Assembly: GCF_002878395.1 (NCBI RefSeq)
Contig: NC_061115.1
Location: 216,490,114 to 216,554,113, forward strand
Direction: 5' to 3'
DNA: 64,000 bases
DNA from: Capsicum annuum
Lineage: Eukaryota > Streptophyta > Magnoliopsida > Solanales > Solanaceae
The notes below the pieces were generated by a model. The model was not told the DNA's origin and ran no database searches. It was given only the letters and a program-made list of their open reading frames with translations. The translations under genes were made by a program, and so were the position numbers. Below are positions 30,326-42,036 of the stretch, one piece after another (position 1 is the stretch's first letter; each line of letters begins with the position of its first letter).

Positions 30326-33300
30326 AACTTGGTATAAAAGCACGATTCATGGTCCCAGGGTTTCTATGAAATCGCGCTGGGTAGAGTCTTGTTTATGGGT
30401 GTGTAGCACGCCACAGTTATAGGTAGGAGGCTACTAGGCGTTTAGGAATGTCTCTCTTTCTTCATGTTCTAGTTCATTCTTTGGAGTCAGAATGTTTCTC
30501 TTACAGAATCTAATTCATGCTATGGTGTCGCCCATACGGAAGTAACGTCATCCCAATTCTTTCCTTACTTTGATATGCTCAGATATATTTCATTATTGAG
30601 GCGATTCAAGTGTAGAAGTTTAAAGTCTAAACAGTATGGTCCTTTCTAATTAAGCCATATAAGAGTTTAACATTTTTGCAAAGACTTGAGAAGAGTCTGT
30701 TAGTGCTCCAAGGTGTATTGATTCTAGTGAGAACTTTGATTCTGATGAAATCGTGCTTTTCAGCCTGCAGTATTAAGTGTATTCAGTCCTTTTTAAAATT
30801 TATGTTGCAGACATCATGCTTCAGGGGGAATAATGTGTAGTAGAATATTGAAACTATATTTCCACCTGAGTAGTAGTATAAGTTAAAGTGACGGTGTCAT
30901 GACCTATTGGTAGTGATATTGGACCAAGAAGTTGGTGATATGAAGTTGCAAGGTTAGAAATCAGAGTGAGAGTGACTTTTGGGTAGATGAATGTGTTTAG
31001 TTGAATAACTGATGTTTGAGAATGATTTACCATTTTATAGTGATAGACTAACGTGGTAGCTAGTAGCATGTATGGATTGTATGGTAGTCTGTGGGGGAAG
31101 TGTTTGACTCAGATTTTTTTATTTATACAGAGTAAGATGTGTATTCTTAGATCATTGAATGTTGTTTGTCAAGTTTTTATCTCTTGTAATCTTGTTATCA
31201 TTGTGTTGTTGAAAATGAAAGTCTAGTGAAGTCGTGTGGGGCTCTTTCGATTCACTAGGATAGTTACCTTTTCATTCATCTCATTTCTTATTTAAAACAC
31301 AAAATCAAAGTCTAGTGGAGCCGTGTGGGGCCTATTTCGATTCACTAGCAACTTGTTGTTCATCTTGTTGTTCTTGTGTTGGTTGGAACTGGGGTTTAGT
31401 GGCGTAATGGCAAGAAAAGTAGTAAGGCCAATTTATTAAATATATGTATGGCCGAATCTTTTTGCATGAGATTGGTTGATAATGAAGTGGTACGTCCCTG
31501 TGTGTTAGTTTAGTAGAAGGTAACGTAGAGAAAGAGTTATTAGTTAAGGTGAATTGTTGTTTACTTGAAGTGTGAAAAGAGTTGTTGACGGTGTTTGTTG
31601 TGCAAGAAAATTATAGGTTATTGATAAAGGTACTTGGTGGATGAGTGGTGTTAATTTAGATACCCTTGAGGTTGTAAGAGGGAGTTTAGTTGGGACTTAT
31701 AGAGCTATGAACTAAGTTTAGCTATATAAAAGGGGTAGATAGTAATGATGTGTAGAAAGAGGATGTTTTTATGGATTTTAAGTAAGATAGATCATAGGAT
31801 TATGATTGATCCTTACTATTATGATGTTTTGGCGGATTATTTCAGATGTTTGGCATGTAAGAAAATTGTGTGAAGTTGTGGTTCATCATAGCTAGAACTA
31901 GACATTAAGTTGGAATAGTAGATGGTGATCAAGGTGGATATAATGAATTGATGTGGTGGGTGTTAGTTGTGTGAAAGTGATCTAGTAGGCTTGAACAGTA
32001 TATACTAGATCTTAAGTTTAATTGATTCGTAATCAAGTCTGACGTTGTAAGTTTGATGTAGAAGTATGCCCAAGGTGCTATGGGACTACATTATTTTCAA
32101 GGATCATTGCATGTTGTGTGGTTAGTAGTACCTTTGAGTTGCTAGGTGGAAAAATACTTGTTAGATAATATGTGATGTTCTTGATAGCTAAGTTATGGAG
32201 TTATGATTAATGATGTTGAGCCTTTTTGTATAATGTTGGTTCTCATGGTTTAGAAATATAAGTTTGCAGGCATGATGCTGGTAGACTATGATAGAAGTGG
32301 TATGATCCGTCAAAAGTTTGGAGATATCCATGTTTAGTGTTAGAAGAATCTAAATTGGTGAATGTTTAAGTAGTTATATTATGAATTTAGGGGCTATAGA
32401 AACCTAAGGGTTGAATCTTAGAAGGAGGTGTTAGCATTGGTTGTTATACATAAAGATACCGTCTTACAGGGTAAGTTTAGTTTTATATGTATTGCTATAT
32501 CCCGACTCTAGAATAAAGTGATTTCAGTTTATACCAAAGTGTATATAGTGGTTCACATACTAAGAGTAATGGCTTAAATCTAAGGGGGGGATGATAGAAC
32601 GAGTAACCAAGTAAAGTTTTTAGATGCTAATAGATGTGCTAGTAAGTTGTGGAATTGGCCGTGAGAAAGAATTATGTTCGATCTATTCTTATTTCAGCAG
32701 TTTACTTCAGTTATTCCAATACATACTCATGCTTTATGTTTCAGCTTCATGATCATAGCTCGTGTTCATGCATATGATAAGGAATCATGTACTCTCCTAG
32801 TTCCTAGTATATGAGTTCCCAGTTTGTTCAGTATTCAGAATCACTTTCCATAAGTTATGAATTCCAAAACTTCAGGTCATGCAGTTCATGACTCTTGTGC
32901 ACATGTGATACTCTTAACGATCAGTGAAAATTCAGATTTATATCAGGTACATCCTCAGATTAGATCTCTTTAATGAGTCCATACCATGAGTGCTCTATTC
33001 TTCACGGCTCAGTAAGGTATCAAGTTATGCTTAGTACTCCTCTCATGTTTCGGATCCTGATAATCCAATTTTTCAGTGATCTTTTCCCTTAGGTTAAGAG
33101 AGTGATGATGAACAATTGTCTAGATGGGAAAGAGTAAATATTTCATGTTGATGAAAGATGGTTGTGTACTTATTTGAGTTAAGGCAGTAATTGTGGAGTA
33201 AGATTGAGGCCAAGTCTTTGATATATGTCAAGGTTAGTTGAAGTTTTATGTGTTATATTTGGGAAAAATTGTTGTGTGCTTGTTTTATGTAAGTCTATAA

Positions 33301-34589
33301 GTTGAAAGAATTTTGAGGTAAAGTTTCGTGTATGGCTTGGTAAGGTGAGGATATTTTATGTGTATCATCTGAATAGTGCAAGGAAGTTGCTATGGATAGA
33401 AGTATTATAGAATATGAGAAAGATGCTTTATGAGTGTTTCTTTAGAAGTGCATATGTGGGTATCAAGATAGGCTTAAATTTCATGTTTGTATACATACGG
33501 ATGGATGCTTTGAGTGTTTGTGAATGTCTAATACGAAGTTGAAGGTGATTGCAGGAGTGGAAATAAGAATTATGCAGGAGATAAGGAATTGTGAAATGTA
33601 GGGTGTACTAAATTCATGATTCAGACTAGTGCTACTGTATTATGTGATGCGTCTTGTGATTTTGAGTTAGGCCTGAAGATGATGAAGGAACTTAGTTCAA
33701 TTTAGACATTAGTAGATGGAAATATCAGTGGCTATGTGAGAAAAATAAGTGGAATCAATGAGCATGGTGTTTAAGGGGAAAGTATAGTTGAGAGAGTATT
33801 TTAGAAGTGTGGCTAATCTTGAAAGTAAGAAGTTGCATTGCCTATGGTTTGGTAATTCTATCCTAGTTTACGAGTTATATGTCTATATTCCATGCTATAG
33901 AGTTGTGTCATTGTTGTGATTCCTCAGTTGGATGTCTTGTGTAACTCATGTCAGAGATTCTTTGCTCCCTAATGCTGCTAGGACTTCTTCAGAAAGAGTG
34001 CTGAAGAGATACTCCAGTTAAGTATAAGTGTCCAGTATAATTCAGTTTAACAGTCAGGCAGACAAGTTACTATGGTTTTCCACCTTTTCACCCAATCCTA
34101 CTATCTGAAGTCCAATTTGTATGACCATCCTAAAAGATAATCTATTCCATCCGTGTAAGTTGCTAACTCAGTTCAGTCCAAGCATTATTTTTTAGATTCA
34201 GTTATTTAGTCATGACTAAGTTCATAAGAGTTCAGCTCATAATCTCAAATTTTTCTAGGTATTTTAGCTCAGACAGTGTAATACCTTTGTACGATCTAAA
34301 TCTTGTTGCCTCATGATTCGTACTTACATAAGTTATCACTTCAAAATCCAATGTGTGTGATTTGAGAATAAACACTTCGGGGGGAATCCTAAACTCTCAG
34401 CATGAATCAGCTCCTTAAAACAAGTAAGGGCAAGTAATCTTAGAATTCAGTTTCATGATAGAAATCTAAATATTTTAGATCAGTTATATCCTTTCTTAGA
34501 AGACACATCATGTCCGTGTTATTCCTTACCTTTAAGCTTCAACGTTCCTACCCATCATTTGGGGACGAATAATACCAAGGGGGAGATAA
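30326..34589 (+). other. Non-coding interior of the non-autonomous element
   Basis: A primer-site-like TGGTATAAAAGC (30330-30341), 4 bp after the LTR, is a decayed tRNA-Met site. The polypurine tract CCAAGGGGGAGATAA ends at 34589. Between them the sequence is T/G-rich on this strand and dense in stops. Two copies of a roughly 38-bp motif beginning CTAGTGAAG or CTAGTGGAG and ending TTCGATTCACTAG lie at about 31228 and 31308. No protein was recognised. Confidence 0.75.
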
Positions 34590-36876
34590 TGTAACACCCC
34601 GCATTTCAGGCTAGAACGAAAATCGTTATTTCTATGCGTAGATGATCTAAAATCCATAAATCCTATGCAAATTTAGCATGTTAATAAATAATATAGTGTA
34701 GGAACCTATTTGAGCATGAATTGAGATTATAGAGGTCCCCTAACTCAAAGACGAGTTGAAAGATTTCCTATCATTTGAGTTTGAGTGAGCGTCGAAAGTT
34801 GGGTCAACTTCAATCGACCATAACTCTTTGTATATAACGAATTAGAGGTCCTACTACATATCAAATGAAAGCTCTACGAATTATATTTCCAACGATACCA
34901 ATTTCGACAAAATTCGATATCCAAGCAAATAGTTATGGCTATTTTTGTGACTGAGACAGTAGCATCGCACGATTAGCGTACGACGCATGCTCTATCGCAC
35001 ACACCCAATTTTCAGGTTCTTTTTTCGCATTTTTAAGGGCAAAAGTGGTATTTTCCAACCCCCCTATTCTGTTATAACACGGGATTAAATCCCCTAAACA
35101 CCAAAATATGGCCATTCTCTCTCAAAATCACCAAGAACACTTCTTAGGGTTTTAACCCAAAGATCAAAATATCTTAAGATTTCACCGTGGGTTTTCAATA
35201 ATTCTTCAAGATTCGAAATCCCCATTGTGAGGGCTACAAGAAGCACCCATCAATTGTTCGAATACTATCCCTAAAGCACGAGTTCATTCAAGAGTCATAA
35301 ATTAAGTTACGTGGGATTTTCCTAAAATATTTATGGGCAAAGAAACCTTCTTTAATTCATGCTAAACATTTAGAAATCATGATTTTACGGAAAGGGTTTG
35401 AATTTTACCATTACTAGCATGTTTTAGAAGCTTTAATTAATATTGTTTTGTCTTTAGGCCTTCCCCCGAAGTGATTTGAAATTCTATGTATATGTATGTA
35501 TGTTTTTTAATGTGATGTTTGAATTGAGAACATGACTCACATGAAATCCCTCTATTGATATGATTTATCCCATTTTTCATATGATATGGATTGTTTTGAA
35601 ATGCATCTTGAAAAGCATGATACGAAATGTATTGATTTATACTATAACATGAATATGATTTTTAAATCAAAAGAGAAGGTTGTTTGTATTGATAAATATT
35701 GAATATAAATATCTAATGGAAAGAGTTGCATGGTTTGACAAAGATATCAAGACCACCACATTGTTATTGCAAGAATGATAATCCTTACATAGTTTTGACT
35801 TGTGCTTTTGGAACATGAAATCTCTTATACTATTTACATGTTTTGGTGGTCTAAATTGAGTTTTTGATGAAAGAATATGCATGATGCATTATGGCTTAGA
35901 TATAGGACTTGCAAGTCTTGGTGTGACGACACCAACATAGATGGTGCCATGTTAATTCAGAACAGAATAGTATGCATGTTTAAAATCAGATTTTCAGATT
36001 TTTAAACTAGAATGATTCATGTTTCAGAACAAATAAAAATTGGGCATAAAGAGAGCTTAGGTGGTTTCCCGAAGAAGGCATGAGTTCAGATAACTCATTG
36101 TTCAAAATCGTGATTTACCGATCCGGGTATATTATTTTACGTTGGCCTAGTGCCTTGTGGCGTATCAGACTCACACTCCAATCCTTGTGGAACACTTGGA
36201 TTGGGGGCTTCCCCTCCGAGTCAATGGCGGACTCCATATAGCCCGTGAAATATCAGACTTGTAGGGGAGTGCCACCTAACTCAAAAGTAATACGAAGAAT
36301 AGAATTGCATTGACCGAAAGGTTTTATGTTTTCAAAAATACCCATGTGTTTTGAAATTGTATCTTTCATGATGTTTATGACTAGATCTCAACTATTTTAT
36401 TTATATACAAGTTTTATTTGGATTTCTTCGCATACCAGTACATCTATATTGACCCCCTCTCTTCCAGGTTCTGAGGCTCAATCTAGGGGTCCCATTAAGT
36501 AGTAGATTTTCTCCTGGCAGAAGTGCAGAGTCCTGTGGTAAGCCTTCTATGTTTCAGAAGTCCTAGATACTTCAGTAATTTATTATTAGTATGTTTTGGT
36601 CTACTAGGGGCCTTGTCCCAGTTTTCAGACAGTTGGGTTTTTGCATGTAGTAGAGATTTCGCAGACTGAGTCAGATATCGTTCTGAAGTTTTTTTTTTTG
36701 TGAATTGCAACTTTCGTTATGATTTGAATTCAGATTTAATGACCATGTTTTCATTTCAGTATATATTTCGACATTATTTTTTTGAACGGTGTATGTGATT
36801 ATAAGTTAGAAGGGCATCCGAGCCTTCATGGTTCGGGATACTCATCACAGCTAGGGACCCAGTTCGGGTCGTGACA
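34590..36876 (+). repeat. 3' LTR of the non-autonomous element
   Basis: Counterpart of 28044-30325, colinear along its length, ending GGGTCGTGACA immediately before CGTTC. Confidence 0.9.
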
Positions 36877-36881
36877 CGTTC

Positions 36882-37184
36882 CGTCCATAAAAATGTACAA
36901 TCCCATCTTGTGAATAGTTTGGTTACTATATTCTTTGAATCACAAGAAAATCTATTGTTGGTCTTTCTAATTCCTGGATCTCTTCATGGTTTAGCCTCGG
37001 GCACAACAACTTGGCTAGCCTCTGGAATATCTGTGTTCACAATATGTCTGTTGGATCTTTCGTAGGTCCATCCATCACCAGCGGAAGCAAGCTGACCCCC
37101 AATGTTGAAAAATTGAGGGAAGAGTGCATTTCCAAATGACAAAAAATGTTGAATTGAATTATACCGTTCATATTCATTTTTTCA
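36882..37184. other. Flank, no gene seen
   Basis: It contains TCATGGTTTAGCCTCGGGCA at 36984, also found at 9894. A 64-codon frame here matches no family I know. Confidence 0.4.
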
Positions 37185-37612
37185 CTGTAGAAACTTTATT
37201 TTCACCCATTTCAACGTTGGACTCATATTTGTAATAGTTAGGATCCAATTACAAACTCTTGAAATAGTTATTTCAGCTCACGTTCGTGAACTACACTATT
37301 CTTTTTCTTACATATTACTAATATATATCACGAGTTTAGTACAAGGAACGTAATAGAAAATTGTACACAAGGAAAGAGGTGCAACCGATGAAAGGAGAAA
37401 ACACTAAGTGGTTTCTTCCCATCTGTTAAGAGTTACACATACATGTGTTGGGGGTTGTTGAGGGGTAGATAGCAAATACCTCATAGAATTAGTCGAGTTG
37501 CAAAAGGTGGACTTGACACTTGTGTTTCCCTTTACATTTCATTTTAAAGAAGATACACGACCCACACGCAGTAAAGGGTGGTCAGTTGAGCATCCTTTGT
37601 CAAAAATTTATA
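37185..37612. repeat. Duplicated 3' flank of ankyrin copies C and E (copy 2)
   Basis: Colinear with 21950-22405, including CATAGAATTAGTCGAG and CAGTAAAGGGTGGTCAGTT. It lies directly downstream of the copy E PGG exon. Confidence 0.8.
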
Positions 37613-38602
37613 TTATGTATATAGAAAATTATACGAAGTAAATATGTCAAAAATAAAAGATATGCAACCGATGGCACAAACAGTAACTGCGAGACCAAGT
37701 GAATGTGCTAAAGTAGCATACATACCAGTTACAAATGTAATGACAATTGCAGACATTGCCACGAGCTGTGACCTTAGTCGAACTTTACTGAGAGACCACA
37801 AATAACCAAAATCCTGATAGGACATCGGACGAGGATTTATCGCCATATGGAAGTAGATGAATATAGCACCAGCAGAGCATGAAAAGGCGATGGAATCAGT
37901 TATAACAAATAAACATAATGCTGTTTTTCTTATTAGAATTGCCATCCCCTTATTAGGTCTATTGTTATGGCTTTCAAAACCTCCGGGTAATGTAAACCCA
38001 GCTGCAAAGGTGACTGTGACTAATAAAGTAGCCACAACAAGTTGTATTTGAGCTGCTGATAAGATACCTTTGATGTTTATGTCGCGTTCCTTAGCTTGGT
38101 TGAAAATTAGCTTCTGCCGATCAAGCTGGTTCACCTTGAGTACACGTCGTCCCAATTGAGCAATGGAGATAAAGAAATCGTGATAAAATCTAGGCGCGAT
38201 TCTATCCATTTTATCTGTCCACTCTATGCAAGACACTTCCACGTCAAATGGAGTTTTGTTTTCCTTGTTATATGACATCTTCTTTGTTCGGGGATGAACT
38301 TTTAATTCCAGAGGCACATAGCACCAAAATTAGAGGAAGCAAGAAAATGGAGAGAAGTGTTTCCATCGTTTTCTAGATCCTCAATAAGCATATCCCACTT
38401 TGTGGGCTTCAATAAGTAACTGACCACATTTGCTTGACAGTATAATATGGCTTCATGAAGAGAATTTCGGCCATTGTTGTCGAGCATTTCCCAGCAATCA
38501 GGGCAGTGATTTAATAGCTCATGTAAAATGTCTACCTTACCTGCACCGACTGCAATGTGAATTGATGTTGTCCAGTTGTTTTCACTGCCTGCTGGAAGGT
38601 GG
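37613..38602 (-). pseudogene. Ankyrin-PGG partial gene (copy E)
   Basis: The 3' half of an ankyrin-PGG gene. Ankyrin repeats (LPAGSENNWTTSIHIAVGAG, NGRNSLHEAILYCQ, GNTSLHFLASS) run from about 38602 to 38312. A small indel near 38312 then shifts the frame. The next frame (38317-37613) continues the post-ankyrin region (TKKMSYNKENKTPFDVEVSC, then IEWTDKMDRIAPR), a basic linker and a complete PGG domain with FTLPGGFESH and four hydrophobic segments. No intron 2 was recognised between ankyrin and PGG parts, unlike copies A and D. Exon 1 and the start of exon 2 are missing because the copy meets fragment F in the opposite direction at about 38602. The PGG part is intact and close to copy C. Confidence 0.85.
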
Positions 38603-38943
38603 GATTCACATTGTAGCCAGTGAAGGTGACATAAACATGATAAATAAGCTATTATATCACTGCCGACGGTTGGGATACGCTTAACAGCAACAATAAAAAT
38701 GATCCTCATGTTGCCGTATTGAATCAAGACAAGGTAGTCTGCTTCTTATTAGACTCTGATAAGTGCGACAGCCTTGTTGATGAGCCAGATAGCAATGACA
38801 ATACTCCTCTCCATTTGCTTGCTGCCTCTGGCAACCATTTTCCTGAATTAATAAACCATCCTAGAGAAAAGAAGATTTCATTTAACAAACAAAACCAGAC
38901 CCTACTTGATATTGCATTGTCATGCATGGTGACAACAAAGAAG
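38603..38943 (+). pseudogene. Ankyrin exon 2 fragment (copy F), head to head with E
   Basis: It begins abruptly at ATTCACATTG with IHIVASEGDINMINKLL. A one-base loss near 38665 and stops follow. Then the frame QDKVVCFLLDSDKCD, DNTPLHLLAASGNH and ELINHPREKKISFNKQNQ runs to a GTAAGC donor at 38944. It is the counterpart of 26210-26556 in copy D. There is no exon 1 before it and no PGG exon after it. Confidence 0.85.
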
Positions 38944-39203
38944 GTAAGCAGCTGCATATTTATTTTTCAAATACTGGTTGTGCTTGAGTATATGCTGGTG
39001 AAATTTTGATATACTAGTTCAAGTATTATGTCAAGCGAAAGAAAGATTTGCGTGCACTCACAAATCTTCAAATTTTGTCCATTCTTGATGTGGTGTTGAA
39101 ACATCAAGTAAAACTATAATTCCATTTCTTGCTCTACCTTCGCCTGTATTTATTTAGATGATATCATTGTCTTCTAAGCTATGAATAGATTAGTTCTCAG
39201 TTA
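38944..39203. other. Intron-like flank of fragment F, no gene
   Basis: The first bases follow the donor and resemble the start of intron 2 of copy D (ATATGCTGGTGAAAT in both). No exon follows. Confidence 0.5.
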
Positions 39204-39475
39204 TGTTAGCATGATGATGTAAATATTTTATATATTAATGTAACCATATATTGTTGTATAGTAGTGTAATTACATAGATTTGATTTAGTAATTAAAGAGA
39301 ATAATAGTGGCTTTAGTAGGCAGATTTGGTGGGATAGAATAGTGAATTTAGAGGGATAGAAAAGCTGATCTTCAGGGGTAGGAAGACGGATCTTTAGGGA
39401 TGTAATCATTGAATATTTTTTATTTAATGGCAACACTCTCAATATTGAGGGAGAAAATTGACATGGTATTAGCCC
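39204..39475 (+). repeat. Candidate copia LTR and primer site
   Basis: A TGTTAGCATGATG start and a TTGACA end at 39463 are followed at once by TGGTATTAGCCC, a near match to the tRNA-Met primer site. A copia gag remnant lies downstream on the same strand. No partner LTR was found, so the limits are tentative. Confidence 0.45.
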
Positions 39476-39779
39476 TTGCCCCTCTTCTCTTTTCTCTTCT
39501 TTTAGAAGTTGTCTGTGATCGGAACTTCTTTCGCTTTGAATGACTCCGGTCCTTTTGAATCTGTTAAATGGCTAGTCGAAGGTAAAGAAAATGAAAAAAA
39601 AAGTAACCAGGAACGAGAATATCAAAGTCGGCATTACAAGGATAGATGGGATTTGTTTCATAGAGTTCATTTGTGGTTCCTTTCAGTCTTTTTGGAAAAT
39701 TTTTGTTTTTGTTGATTGTTCCTCGGCAATTAACACCTTGGACTTTGATCTTGGTCATTTTGGTTATTCTTTTTGAGTC

Positions 39780-40042
39780 AGTGTTTCTAGTTTTCATAAA
39801 TATGACTTCATATCAGTTTGAATCATTCAGTGTTCGTTTCACTGGAAAGAATTTTTTGTCATGGGAGTTTCAGTCTCAAATGTAGTTACAAAAGGTTTAC
39901 AACCAAGATAATAGTGCCCGACTCTTTCACTTAGAGTATGAAATTGCTAATTACTCTTAAGGAGGTCTTTTTGTTCAGGTTTATTTTTCTGGATTTTAGA
40001 ACTTATGGGCTGAATTTACAGATATAGTTTATGCCAAAATAC
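39780..40042 (+). pseudogene. Copia gag fragment
   Basis: FESFSVRFTGKNFLSWEFQ is the start of a copia gag polyprotein. After a stop, RLFHLEYEIANYS and LWAEFTDIVYAKI are also gag. It is interrupted at 40042 by the LTR of an opposite-strand copia element. Confidence 0.7.
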
Positions 40043-40361
40043 TTGTAATTATACAAAATAGAAGTAAGATTCTTGTTTATTCAACAACGGAGGAAGTACA
40101 GAGTTTGATAGTGTTTGTAGAAGAAGGGAAGGAAGAGAATTGAGAGAAGAAGAAAATGAGAGAGAAGAGTAATAGCTAGTATTGAATGAATAAAACAATG
40201 TACATTGTTAAGTATATATACTAAATTGTGATATGCCTAACTAACTCAACTAGCCGTTAACTACTTTGTAACTAACTATTATAATAGTTATAACTAAAAG
40301 ATGGAACCAAGTCTACTTTGTTTTCTGTTTGAGTTCACTACTTCTTCAATGTCTTCAACAC
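40043..40361 (-). repeat. Copia 3' LTR
   Basis: On the minus strand TGTTGAAGACATTGAAG starts directly after the polypurine tract (plus strand CTCCCCCTCAAGCTAGG). The other end is probably TATAATTACA at 40043. It is about 319 bp. The upstream neighbour is the RNase H gene end. Confidence 0.65.
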
Positions 40362-40372
40362 TCCCCCTCAAG

Positions 40373-40936
40373 CTAGGAAGGTGTGAAGATGTCATAGATT
40401 CCTAGCTTGGGATTGAGATGAGTTTGTTGAGCTCTTCTCAGTTCTTTAGTCTGCATGTCTATAGGTTGATCTTGAGTAGCAATGTAGTGTGTCTGGATCA
40501 TTCCTTGGACTATTTTTTCCCTTATAAAGAAACAATCAATATCAATATGCTTTGTCCTGTCATGATATATTGGATTAGTAGCTATTCGTAGTGCAGACTT
40601 GCTATTACTGAACACATCCACAGGTAGCATTGTTTCACTTCCAATTTCCTTCATCAGACCTAGAATCCATACTAGTTCAATTGTTACTGTTGCAAGACTT
40701 CTGAACTCTTCCTCAGCTAAGCTTTTAGAGACAATATTTTCTTTTTTTGATTTCCAGGATACTATTGACTCTCCAATCTTCACAAAGTAACTAGTTACAT
40801 ACCTTCTAGTTTGAGGAAAAGCTGCCCTGTCTACATCATAGTAGGCACTCACTTTATTATCTGAACCACTAGACAACAACACACCTTGCCTTGGTTGCCC
40901 TTTCACATACTTTAATACTTTGAGTGTTGCCTCCAT
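40373..40936 (-). pseudogene. Copia RNase H, 5'-truncated
   Basis: A 187-residue open frame with VSAYYDVDRAAFPQTRRYVT, SWKSKKENIVSKSLAEEEFR, SNSKSALRIATNPIYHDRTK and HIDIDCFFIREKI, the typical plant copia RNase H. Some catalytic acidic positions look altered (relatives usually have D-x-D-W at the first site). The RT that should precede it is missing at 40937. Confidence 0.85.
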
Positions 40937-40950
40937 GTACTTTCACATAC

Positions 40951-42036
40951 TTTACTACTCTACTTGCTAAATAGTAAGGATGAAGAAATGGATCCATTTA
41001 GGTAATACAAAACTGAAGTTGAAAATCGGTTAGAGAAAAATATCAAAACTATAAGAAGTGGTAGAGGCAGAGATTATGAATCTAACTTCTCCAAAATATG
41101 TGTAGAGAATGGAATTTTCCATCAAACTACTTCCCCATACTCACCTCAATCTAATGAAATTTTGGAAAGGAAAAACCAAACTTTGAAGGAAATGATGAAT
41201 GTCTTACTTATAAGTTTAGGTTTACCGCAAAGCTTGTGGGGGGAGACTATCCTTATAGCTAGTCAAATACTAAATAGAGTTCCCCATAGTAAGACACAAT
41301 CAATTCCTTATGAAAAAATGGAAAGGAAGGAAACCCAACTTGAAATATTTCAAAGTATAGGGGTGTCTAGCGAAGGTCCAAGTACCTATGCCAAAAATAG
41401 TAAATATAGGACCTAAGACAGTGGGTTGCGTTTTCATAGGATATGCTAAAAGTAGCAAAGCATGTTGATTTTTAGTTCATAAATCCAAAAATTCAAATAT
41501 CAATGAAAATATGGTAATTGAATCAGATAATGCTGAATTCTTTGAAAATATTTATCCGTATAAAACTAGACATGAACAGTCTAGTGGAGGGTCTAAATGA
41601 CCTCGAGATGAACTAAGTGAGAATGTGCATAATGATGAAAATACAAGACGTAGTACACGTCAAATAACGTCAACTTCGTTTGAATCAAATTTTGTAACAT
41701 TTGTCTTAGAAAATGAGCCTCAAACTTTTAAAGAAGTGATGTCATCGTCAGAGTCATCCTTTTGGAAAGAGACAGTCAATAGTGAGATTGATTCAATCTT
41801 AAGCAACCATACGTGGGATAAATCTTTAGGCTCTAAATTGATCTTCAAAAGGAAAATGAAGGTGGATTCTACTATTGACAAATACAAGGCAAGACTTGTG
41901 GTAAAAGGCTTCAAACAGAAAGAAGGCTTTGATTACTTTGATACATGCTCGTCTGTAACGAGGATAACGTCGATTCGAATGTTAATTGTCTTAAAGGATT
42001 TATATGGTCTTGAAATCCATCAAATGGATATGATTT
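40951..42036 (+). pseudogene. Copia integrase and RT fragment, opposite orientation
   Basis: Integrase core ENGIFHQTTSPYSPQSNE, then ERKNQTLKEMMNVLL, is followed by a linker and the RT start (FKEVMSSSESSFWKE, then KYKARLVVKGFKQKEGFDYF, ending GLEIHQMDM). Stops and shifts break it at 41015, 41416 and elsewhere. It lies between minus-strand copia parts. The first bases (40960-40985) are a perfect inverted repeat of 42074-42099. Confidence 0.85.

Larger units (their letters stand above)
28044..36876 (+). mobile_element. Non-autonomous LTR retrotransposon without gag-pol
   Basis: Two LTRs of 2282 and 2287 bp (28044-30325 and 34590-36876) start TGTAACACCCCGCATTTC and end GGGTCGTGACA. Flanks are CATTC (28039-28043) and CGTTC (36877-36881), a target duplication with one mismatch. 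The 4264-bp interior has a primer site and polypurine tract but no recognisable gag, protease, RT or integrase in any frame. Inner LTR halves match the 5' LTR of gypsy 1. I infer a LARD-like element mobilised by a Tekay-type partner. Confidence 0.88.

Noticed and set aside
30326..34589. Hidden gag-pol in the interior of the protein-less element
   Set aside because: I looked for RT, RNase H, integrase and zinc-knuckle motifs in all frames by eye and found none; very short frames only.
36871..37065. 64-codon plus-strand frame after the 3' LTR of the protein-less element
   Set aside because: It begins inside the LTR, has no recognisable domain, and only a short part is shared with 9894-9970.
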